The position numbers were made by a program, and so were the translations under genes. The notes under the pieces were generated by a model. It did no database searches. It had not been told where the DNA came from and saw only the letters and a program-made list of their open reading frames with translations. This document shows, in pieces, positions 26,787 to 32,898 of a stretch of DNA of 58,691 bases; the first letter of the stretch is position 1; each line of letters opens with the position of its first letter. Source of the DNA: an uncultured Lachnospiraceae bacterium (lineage in GTDB: Bacteria; Bacillota; Clostridia; Lachnospirales; Lachnospiraceae). The DNA is taken from contig CADBZI010000005.1 in NCBI GenBank assembly GCA_902799015.1, positions 1-58,691 of the forward strand, given 5' to 3'.

Positions 26787-28166
26787 ATGAATCCGAGACA
26801 GAGAGGGAAAAACTTCAGACGGATGCTCAGGCCGGCGCTGGCGCTTGCCAGCGCCCTGGCTTTGTGCTCCTGCTTTGCCGCGGGGGCGGAGGAGACGGAC
26901 GGAGCAAGGCCGGCAAAGCAGGCTTCCGCAGAGGCGGCATCTGCGCAGGAGGCAGGACAGGAGAACGAAGCACTTCCCGCACGCTTTTGCCTTGCGGACC
27001 AGGGCAGGAAACCACAGGTGCGCAGCCAGGGCAATACGGGAACCTGCTGGGCGATCTGCGCGGTGTCCGCGATGGAATCCGATCTTCTGCCGCAGGATCA
27101 GAGCGTCTTCTCCGCAGACCACATGTCATTGCAGAATGGATTTCGCGTGACACAGGACGACGGCGGCGATTATTATATGATCATGTCGTATCTGGCAGAC
27201 TGGAAGGGACCGGTTCTGGAGGAGGAAGATCCTTACGGGGATGGGGTCTCACCGGAGGGCCTGAAGGCGGCTGTGCATGTGCAGGAGGTCCGTCTGCTGC
27301 AGGAGATGTCCCGTGACACGGTCAAACGCATGATCCTGCGATACGGCGCGCTCCAGTCCTCGCTCTGTATGGACCGCGCACGGACCGATACAGACGAATA
27401 CCACTACTACAATGCCCTGACCTGTGCGTATTTTGATCCGCTCATGGAGGACGTGGACCATGATATCCTGATCCTCGGCTGGGACGACACCTTTTCCAGG
27501 GACAACTTCCGGATTCGCCCGCCGGAGGACGGCGCGTGGATCTGCCAGAATACCTGGGGAGAGTCCTTTGGAGACGACGGAATCTTCTATGTCTCGTACG
27601 AGGACCGCAACCTGCTCCGGCGGGGCGGCGTTGCCTATTCGCGCATCGAGCGCGCGGACAATTACGATCATGTCTATGAAAATGATTCGCTCGGATGGCA
27701 GGGAAGGCAGGGCTACGACGGATATGAGTGCTGGTTCGCCGGCGCATACACGGCCGAAGTCGATGAAGGGCTGAGGGCGGTCGGCCTTTACAGCACACGT
27801 CCGGGCACGACCTGTGAGGTGTACGTGATCCCACGGTTTACGGGAGAGCAGGACCTGGAATCCTTTCCCGAGGCGTCCTTAAAATGCGCAGCGCGGGCGG
27901 AATTGGACACTGCAGGGTACTTTACCATCGATCTGGACCAGCCGGTACTGCTTGACGCGGGGCAGGACTTCGCGGTCGTGATATGGATCCGGACGGAAGG
28001 AGAGACGAAGCCGGTTGCGGTGGAGATGGTGAAGGATTCCTTTACCGAACCGGTCACGCTGGAGGGACGCAGGACCTGGATCAGTGCGGACGGGGAGATC
28101 TGGGACAGGACCCAGGACGTCTACCGGACCAACGTCTGCCTGAAGGCTTACACCTCAGTGAGGTGA
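26787..28166 (+). CDS. Exported C1A papain-like cysteine protease with lectin-like domain
   Basis: The 459-aa product from the ATG at 26787 (GAGG upstream) has an export signal (about 12-33). 'LCSC' at 26-29 could be a lipobox with Cys29. The C1 fold shows Gln81 and catalytic Cys87 ('QGNTGTCWAI'), the His in 'VDHDILILGW' and the Asn in 'WICQNTWGESFGDDG'. From about residue 310 a lectin-like beta domain follows ('LRAVGLYSTRPGTTCEVYVI'), an architecture known from clostridial C1 peptidases. It probably acts on surface or extracellular protein. It lies 59 bases after the Hsp70-like gene on the same strand. Confidence 0.88.
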   Translation: MNPRQRGKNFRRMLRPALALASALALCSCFAAGAEETDGARPAKQASAEAASAQEAGQENEALPARFCLADQGRKPQVRSQGNTGTCWAICAVSAMESDLLPQDQSVFSADHMSLQNGFRVTQDDGGDYYMIMSYLADWKGPVLEEEDPYGDGVSPEGLKAAVHVQEVRLLQEMSRDTVKRMILRYGALQSSLCMDRARTDTDEYHYYNALTCAYFDPLMEDVDHDILILGWDDTFSRDNFRIRPPEDGAWICQNTWGESFGDDGIFYVSYEDRNLLRRGGVAYSRIERADNYDHVYENDSLGWQGRQGYDGYECWFAGAYTAEVDEGLRAVGLYSTRPGTTCEVYVIPRFTGEQDLESFPEASLKCAARAELDTAGYFTIDLDQPVLLDAGQDFAVVIWIRTEGETKPVAVEMVKDSFTEPVTLEGRRTWISADGEIWDRTQDVYRTNVCLKAYTSVR

Positions 28167-28263
28167 GATCCGCCTTGGCAGGCGGCAGAATATGCCTTGC
28201 TACAGAAAAGAGATTCGAGCATGCCGGCCAGTGCGCCTGCACGGCGGCGGAATGGAGACAGGG

Positions 28264-29052
28264 ATGAAAAGAACGATTATCGTGGCGACCGGGAACCAGG
28301 AGAAAATGGTGGAGATCCGGCAGATTTTCGCATCGACCGATGTCGAACTGATTACGATGAAAGAGGCCGGCATAGATACGGATGTGGAAGAGAACGGAGC
28401 TACCTATGAGGAAAATGCGCTCCTGAAAGCGCGGGCGGTGGCGAAGGCTTCGGGACAGCTGGCAATTGCGGATGATTCCGGGCTGGAGGTGGATGCTATG
28501 GGCGGCGAACCGGGGATTCATTCTGCCCGCTGGATGGGACACGACACCTCCTATGACATCAAGAACCGGGAAATCATCCGCAGAGTGGACGCGTACTGTG
28601 CGGAGAAAGAAGCCGGGACGTGTGCGGAAGGCGCCGCAGATTGCGCACGGAAAGAAGCCGGGCCGTGTGCGGAAGACGCCGCGGATCAGAATGCTGCCGC
28701 GGCCGACGGACGTCATCCCGGCTGTCTGCCGGACGGCACGCCGGGGCCGCTTCGGTCGGCGCGCTTTGTCTGCGCAGTCGCGGCGGTGTGGCCGGATGGC
28801 AGGGAGCTCACGGTCAGAGGCGTCATGGAAGGGAGAATCCATACCTGCCAGAGCGGGTGGAATGGATTCGGCTATGACCCGATCTTCTTCCTGCCGGAAT
28901 ATGGCATGACCTCCGGAAGCATCGAGCGCGGGGAGAAGAACCGGATCAGCCACCGGGGACAGGCATTCCGGAAGCTCGGGGAGATCCTGAAAAAAGAGTT
29001 TCAGGCGGAAACCGGGGCAGCGTCAGACAGGGCAGCAGGAGAGAATTCATGA
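28264..29052 (+). CDS. rdgB: Non-canonical purine NTP pyrophosphatase (RdgB/HAM1)
   Basis: A 262-aa enzyme that hydrolyses ITP, dITP and XTP to monophosphates. Visible motifs are 'ATGNQEKMVEI' (N-terminus), 'DDSGLEVDAMGGEPG', 'GWNGFGYDPIFFLPE' and 'SHRGQAFRKL'. It is longer than the usual ~200 aa because residues ~112-160 form an inserted Cys/Ala/Glu-rich loop containing two tandem copies of a 15-residue unit. ATG at 28264 with GGAGACAGGG upstream. Its stop overlaps the ATG of the next gene (ATGA). Confidence 0.93.
   Translation: MKRTIIVATGNQEKMVEIRQIFASTDVELITMKEAGIDTDVEENGATYEENALLKARAVAKASGQLAIADDSGLEVDAMGGEPGIHSARWMGHDTSYDIKNREIIRRVDAYCAEKEAGTCAEGAADCARKEAGPCAEDAADQNAAAADGRHPGCLPDGTPGPLRSARFVCAVAAVWPDGRELTVRGVMEGRIHTCQSGWNGFGYDPIFFLPEYGMTSGSIERGEKNRISHRGQAFRKLGEILKKEFQAETGAASDRAAGENS
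28597..28686 (+). repeat. 45-bp tandem duplication inside rdgB
   Basis: Two adjacent 45-bp units encode CAEKEAGTCAEGAAD and CARKEAGPCAEDAAD. The units differ at a few bases, so the duplication is not brand new. Confidence 0.9.
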
Positions 29053-29540
29053 AGATACTGATTCTGAGCGATTCCCACGGGCAGGACCTTCCTGTCGCAA
29101 AGGCACTCGACCGGGAATGGCCGATCGACGCGATGATACATCTCGGAGACACACAGGAGGATGAGGACGAATTCTCTGAGATCCTTGCAGGCGAGGAGGT
29201 ACCTCTCTTCCTGGTAAGAGGGAACTGCGACTGGTATTCCTCACTCCCTCTGGACCGGATCGTGGAGCTGGCCGGCCACCGGATCTTTATGACGCACGGA
29301 CACGGTCATGATGTGAACTACGGGACGAAGGAACTGGCGCAGATTGCCCGTGAACAAGGCTGCAGCATCGCGCTCTACGGACACACACATCGCCCGGAGA
29401 TCGACGACAGCAGCCCTGGCCTTCTGATTCTGAATCCCGGAAGCATCTCCTTCCCCCGGCAGAAGGGGCGGGAAAAGAGCTATATGATTCTGGAGCTGGA
29501 ACCTGGAAAGCAGCCGGAAGCATGGCTTCGCTTTTTGTAA
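29049..29540 (+). CDS. YfcE/MJ0936-family metallophosphodiesterase
   Basis: The 163-aa cytosolic protein has all calcineurin-like motifs: 'ILSDSHGQD', 'HLGDTQEDEDEF', 'VRGNCDW', 'THGHGHDVNYG' and 'YGHTHRPEIDD', the usual small YfcE size. It is translationally coupled to rdgB by a four-base overlap, the common rdgB-yfcE pairing in Clostridia. The substrate is unknown; relatives hydrolyse phosphodiesters in vitro. Confidence 0.92.
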   Translation: MKILILSDSHGQDLPVAKALDREWPIDAMIHLGDTQEDEDEFSEILAGEEVPLFLVRGNCDWYSSLPLDRIVELAGHRIFMTHGHGHDVNYGTKELAQIAREQGCSIALYGHTHRPEIDDSSPGLLILNPGSISFPRQKGREKSYMILELEPGKQPEAWLRFL

Positions 29541-29611
29541 CCATTTTACAAGTCACACCTTGACCAGGCATAAGGCATACACAGGACTCCTGAACGGAGA
29601 CTTTTGGGGGC

Positions 29612-29645
29612 GCAGAGCGTCCAGTGGACGCTCGCTTTGCGCCGA
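29612..29645. repeat. Hairpin-forming element after yfcE
   Basis: An imperfect palindrome with a perfect core AGCGTCC / GGACGCT and outer GCGCA / TGCGC arms. No T-tract follows on either strand, so this is not a standard terminator. It runs into interspersed repeat copy 2. Confidence 0.5.
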
Positions 29646-29662
29646 CCGGAGCGGAGCGGAGA
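29633..29662 (+). repeat. Interspersed repeat copy 2 (CCGACCGRAGCGRAGCGGAGA)
   Basis: Plus-strand copy of the motif at 15472-15505. It is flanked by the hairpin at 29612-29645. Confidence 0.5.
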
Positions 29663-29749
29663 CTCGTAATGAAGGAGCCCTGTTATGCCGCAGATGCTGG
29701 TAGAGGTGTGACTTGCAGCTAGTCGTTTCCTGCCGTTAAAACTTTTCGG

Positions 29750-29778
29750 TTGACAAAGACCGGATGCCATAATATAAT
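29750..29778 (+). promoter_or_regulatory. Strong promoter of the tRNA-Pro/tRNA-Gly operon
   Basis: Consensus TTGACA (29750-29755), exactly 17 bp, consensus TATAAT (29773-29778). The tRNA begins 26 bases downstream. Confidence 0.93.
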
Positions 29779-29803
29779 GCATTTTGTCTTGGGAACAGGA
29801 TTG

Positions 29804-29878
29804 CGGGGTGTGGCTCAGTTTGGCTAGAGCACCTGCTTTGGGAGCAGGGGGTCGCAAGTTCGAATCTTGTCACCCCGA
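29804..29878 (+). tRNA. tRNA-Pro(TGG)
   Basis: Acceptor CGGGGTG pairs with CACCCCG. Anticodon stem CCTGC/GCAGG with loop TTTGGGA, giving TGG. T-loop TTCGAAT. CCA is not encoded. Confidence 0.97.
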
Positions 29879-29899
29879 TTCAAAAGTGAATTATTATTT

Positions 29900-29970
29900 G
29901 CGGGTGTAGTTCAATGGTAGAACACCAGCCTTCCAAGCTGGATACGTGGGTTCGATTCCCATCACCCGCT
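29900..29970 (+). tRNA. tRNA-Gly(TCC)
   Basis: Acceptor GCGGGTG pairs with CACCCGC. Anticodon stem CCAGC/GCTGG with loop CTTCCAA, giving TCC. It shares the promoter with tRNA-Pro. Confidence 0.97.
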
Positions 29971-29978
29971 CTTTTCAT

Positions 29979-30014
29979 GCAAAGAGACAGTGCAGGCTGT
30001 CCCTTTGCTTTTTT
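29979..30014 (+). terminator. Terminator of the tRNA-Pro/Gly operon
   Basis: Stem GCAAAGaGACAG / CTGTCcCTTTGC with one internal mismatch, followed by TTTTTT. Confidence 0.9.
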
Positions 30015-30057
30015 CATACTTGGCCATTTTTCCGATCCTGAGCGGGCTTTTTGGTCG

Positions 30058-30086
30058 TTTACAGCAACCCTGTCTGTGGCTATAAT
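30058..30086 (+). promoter_or_regulatory. Promoter of the alcohol dehydrogenase gene
   Basis: TTTACA (30058-30063), 17 bp, TATAAT (30081-30086). It leaves a ~140-base leader that contains the GCCGATGGCGTACTTG motif. Confidence 0.85.
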
Positions 30087-30111
30087 CTGAGTGAAGCGGC
30101 GCGGCAAGAGC

Positions 30112-30127
30112 GCCGATGGCGTACTTG
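30112..30127 (+). repeat. Leader motif GCCGATGGCGTACTTG, copy 1
   Basis: An identical 16-mer occurs at 31536-31551, and a shortened one (GCCGTTGGCGTAC) at 3482-3494 ahead of dnaE. All three lie just upstream of genes. Confidence 0.6.
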
Positions 30128-30226
30128 CATCAGCAGCGCGAATAAAAACAGAATCAACAGAGTCTATCAATAGATCAGTCAACTGCAGCAAGGAACAATA
30201 GCAATCAATGGAAATGGAGGAACGCT

Positions 30227-31372
30227 ATGGCAAACAGATTTATCCTGAACCCGGTATCATTTCACGGAAACGGCGCAATTAAGGAGATCCCCGGAATCGC
30301 GCAGAAGGAAGGTTTCAAGAAGGTTTTTGTCGCGTCCGATCCGGATCTGGTAAAGTTCGGGATCACTGCGAAAGTTACTGCTCTGCTGGATGAGGCAGGC
30401 ATCGCTTACACGGTCTATTCCGATATCAAGCCGAATCCGACGATCGCGAATGTACAGAACGGCGTGAAGGCCTTCAAGGAAGCAGGCGCGGATTCCATTA
30501 TCGCGATCGGAGGCGGATCCTCCATGGATACCGCGAAGGCGATCGGCGTTATCATCACCAATCCGGAATTTGAAGATGTCCGTTCTCTGGAGGGCGTCGC
30601 ACCGACGAAGAACCATGCGGTGACCACCATCGCGGTTCCGACCACCGCGGGTACCGCTGCGGAGGTTACGATCAACTACGTTATCACCGATGTGGAGAAG
30701 GAAAGAAAGTTCGTGTGCGTTGACGAGCATGACATTCCGAAGTACGCGGTGGTTGATCCGGATATGATGAGTTCGATGCCGAAGGGCCTGACCGCTTCCA
30801 CCGGTATGGATGCGCTGACCCACGCAATCGAGGGCTATACCACGAAGGGCGCATGGGAGCTGTCTGATATGTTCCACTATGAGGCCATTCGTCTGATCAG
30901 CAAGAACCTGCGTTCCGCTGTTGCAAATGAGACCGAAGGCCGCGAGGGCATGGCTCTCGGACAGTACATTGCCGGCATGGGATTCTCGAATGTCGGCCTG
31001 GGCATCGATCACGCTATGGCGCATACCCTGTCTGCGCATTATGACACCCCGCATGGCGTTGCCTGCGCGATGTTCCTTCCGATCACGATGGAATTCAACC
31101 GTGACTACTGCGGCGAGCGCTATCGTGAGATCGCGCGTGCGATGGGCGTAGAGGGCGTTGACAGCATGACGAAGGAAGCGTATACGGATGCGGCGATCGC
31201 GGCGGTCCGTCAGCTTTCCGAGGATGTAGGCATCCCGAAGAAGAATGAGAAGATCCGCGAGGAGGATCTGGACCAGCTGGCACAGGATGCGCTGAATGAT
31301 GCCTGCTATCCGGGCAACCCGCGTGAGGCGACCAAGGAGCAGGTCATCGCGATGTTCCGCCAGCTGATGTAA
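30227..31372 (+). CDS. Iron-containing alcohol dehydrogenase (FucO-like)
   Basis: A 381-aa group III NAD(P)-dependent dehydrogenase. The nucleotide-binding 'GGGSSMDTAKAIG' lies near residue 94, followed by 'PTTAGTAAEVT'. The metal-binding aspartate/histidines are in 'TGMDALTHAIEGY' and 'GIDHAMAHTLSAHYDTPHG'. The overall sequence is closest in feel to lactaldehyde reductase (propanediol oxidoreductase, FucO), which reduces L-lactaldehyde to 1,2-propanediol. Substrate is not certain. A strong promoter, ideal GGAGG and restricted codon choice suggest high expression, consistent with a fermentative redox role. Confidence 0.9.
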   Translation: MANRFILNPVSFHGNGAIKEIPGIAQKEGFKKVFVASDPDLVKFGITAKVTALLDEAGIAYTVYSDIKPNPTIANVQNGVKAFKEAGADSIIAIGGGSSMDTAKAIGVIITNPEFEDVRSLEGVAPTKNHAVTTIAVPTTAGTAAEVTINYVITDVEKERKFVCVDEHDIPKYAVVDPDMMSSMPKGLTASTGMDALTHAIEGYTTKGAWELSDMFHYEAIRLISKNLRSAVANETEGREGMALGQYIAGMGFSNVGLGIDHAMAHTLSAHYDTPHGVACAMFLPITMEFNRDYCGERYREIARAMGVEGVDSMTKEAYTDAAIAAVRQLSEDVGIPKKNEKIREEDLDQLAQDALNDACYPGNPREATKEQVIAMFRQLM

Positions 31373-31461
31373 GCAGGCGTCAAAGACCTGGCAGATGCCG
31401 CGCGCGCGCCGGGTGCCGTGCGCACCGGAGCGTTCGCGGACGGAGACAGACTTGGACAGGA

Positions 31462-31494
31462 CCGGCGGCAGTTCAGCCTGCCGCCGGCCTTTAT
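31462..31494 (+). terminator. Terminator of the alcohol dehydrogenase gene
   Basis: A perfect 10-bp stem CCGGCGGCAG / CTGCCGCCGG with a six-base loop, followed by CCTTTAT. Confidence 0.85.
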
Positions 31495-31535
31495 ACCCCA
31501 ACGGATGCCACGACCGCGCGGTCGGGCGCAAGGGA

Positions 31536-31551
31536 GCCGATGGCGTACTTG
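31536..31551 (+). repeat. Leader motif GCCGATGGCGTACTTG, copy 2
   Basis: Identical to 30112-30127. The ATG inside it is therefore a doubtful start codon for mntP. Confidence 0.6.
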
Positions 31552-31569
31552 AACGGTAAGACAAGAATG

Positions 31570-32193
31570 GATGCACAGTTTTTCATCAGCAGCATATTGC
31601 TCGGAGCAGGACTTGCCGCGGACGCATTTTCCGTTTCCTGCGCCAATGCGCTCCGCGAGCCGGGGATGAAGCTCCGCCGCATGTCAATGATCGCCGGAGT
31701 GTATGGAATCTTTCAGTTCCTGATGCCGCTGGCCGGCTGGCTGTGCGTACATACCATCAAGGAACGTTTCACGCTGATGCAGCCGTGGATTCCCCGGATT
31801 GCATTCGTGCTGCTTGCGTGGATCGGCGGGAAGATGCTCTATGAGGGCATCCGGAAGAGGAAGGGATGTCCGGAGACGGGCGCGGAGAAGGAGACAGGAG
31901 CGGAGAAGGAGACGGGAGCGCTGCACGCGGGCGTGGAAGTTCTTTCTGTCCCCATGCTTCTCCTTCAGGGAGTCGCGACTTCGATCGACGCGCTTTCGGT
32001 GGGATTCATGATCGCCGGATACCGTCTGATCCCGGCGTTTGTCTCCTGCCTGATCATCGGAATCGTCACTTATGTCATCTGCGTGGGAGGACTGGCAATC
32101 GGGAAAAAAGCAGGACTGAAACTGACCGGAAAGGCCGATATTCTGGGCGGAATCATCCTGATCGCGATCGGCATTCTGAATGTAATCCGGTAG
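31570..32193 (+). CDS. mntP: Manganese efflux pump MntP
   Basis: The product is ~207 aa with six hydrophobic helices and the two MntP repeat motifs 'GLAADAFSVSCANAL' and 'ATSIDALSVGFMIAG', whose aspartates form the Mn2+ path. It exports Mn2+ from the cytosol. The usual start position of the family matches the ATG at 31570 (MDAQFFISS). The upstream in-frame ATG at 31540 falls inside a motif repeated in another gene's leader, so I do not favour it. The central cytosolic loop has a small tandem repeat (GAEKET twice). No yybP-ykoY riboswitch signature was recognised upstream. Confidence 0.9.
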   Translation, partial: DAQFFISSILLGAGLAADAFSVSCANALREPGMKLRRMSMIAGVYGIFQFLMPLAGWLCVHTIKERFTLMQPWIPRIAFVLLAWIGGKMLYEGIRKRKGCPETGAEKETGAEKETGALHAGVEVLSVPMLLLQGVATSIDALSVGFMIAGYRLIPAFVSCLIIGIVTYVICVGGLAIGKKAGLKLTGKADILGGIILIAIGILNVIR

Positions 32194-32255
32194 CGGAAGA
32201 GAGGGGTGCGGACGGCAGGAAGAGAGCGGGTAGTGGAAATTATTTAAATTTTACC

Positions 32256-32284
32256 TTGAAACCGCTATGGAAAGATGTTAGAAT
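32256..32284 (+). promoter_or_regulatory. Promoter of the Arg-His-Gln-Lys tRNA cluster
   Basis: TTGAAA (32256-32261), 17 bp, TAGAAT (32279-32284). It lies 25 bases before tRNA-Arg. Confidence 0.85.
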
Positions 32285-32308
32285 GCAAATCCGAGAGCAA
32301 CGAAACAT

Positions 32309-32382
<74 letters not shown>

Positions 32383-32395
32383 TCTTTTTGTTTAT

Positions 32396-32470
32396 GGTGG
32401 GTATAGCGCAGTTGGTTAGCGCGCCAGATTGTGGCTCTGGAGGCCCAGGGTTCGAATCCCTGTACCCACC
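32396..32470 (+). tRNA. tRNA-His(GTG)
   Basis: Acceptor GTGGGTA / TACCCAC with the encoded extra G at -1 opposite C73, the His identity mark. Anticodon loop TTGTGGC. Confidence 0.97.
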
Positions 32471-32479
32471 CTTCTCCGT

Positions 32480-32551
32480 TGGGCTATCGCCAAGCGGTAA
32501 GGCACAGGACTTTGACTCCTGCACACACCGGTTCGAATCCGGTTAGCCCAG
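32480..32551 (+). tRNA. tRNA-Gln(TTG)
   Basis: Acceptor TGGGCTA / TAGCCCA. Anticodon stem CAGGA/TCCTG with loop CTTTGAC, giving TTG. Confidence 0.96.
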
Positions 32552-32594
32552 CTTGGCCGCAAGGCCCAATTTTCAGGTTTAGAGAATTTGATAC

Positions 32595-32667
32595 GGGACA
32601 TTAGCTCAGTCGGTAGAGCACCTGACTTTTAATCAGGTTGTCGGGGGTTCAAATCCCCCATGTCTCA
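32595..32667 (+). tRNA. tRNA-Lys(TTT)
   Basis: Acceptor GGGACAT / ATGTCTC (one G-U). Anticodon stem CCTGA/TCAGG with loop CTTTTAA, giving TTT. Confidence 0.97.
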
Positions 32668-32670
32668 CGC

Positions 32671-32707
32671 AGAAGACCCCGGAAGCGGAACGCTTTCGGG
32701 GTCTTCT
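32671..32707 (+). terminator. Terminator-like hairpin after tRNA-Lys
   Basis: A 17-bp stem (AGAAGACCCCGGAAGCG with CGCTTTCGGGGTCTTCT, one G-U) closed by GAA. No run of T follows directly, so termination may be partial. Confidence 0.65.
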
Positions 32708-32722
32708 GGCTGCATCTTTCCG

Positions 32723-32751
32723 GTTGATTTCGTTTCCCTTTTTTGATACTC
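32723..32751 (+). promoter_or_regulatory. Probable promoter of tRNA-Leu
   Basis: TTGATT, 17 bp, TACTCT, about 28 bases before the tRNA. Moderate match. Confidence 0.55.
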
Positions 32752-32778
32752 TGAGTAAGGGCTGTTGGTTTTGTTTAT

Positions 32779-32858
<80 letters not shown>

Positions 32859-32898
32859 TACTTTTCTTTCAGGGCCCGGAGCAGCGGGCTGGTTCGCC

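Noticed and set aside
31373-31569. A Mn-sensing yybP-ykoY riboswitch ahead of mntP
   Set aside because: Expected for the family, but the conserved loops were not recognised. Only a terminator and the 16-mer motif are seen.
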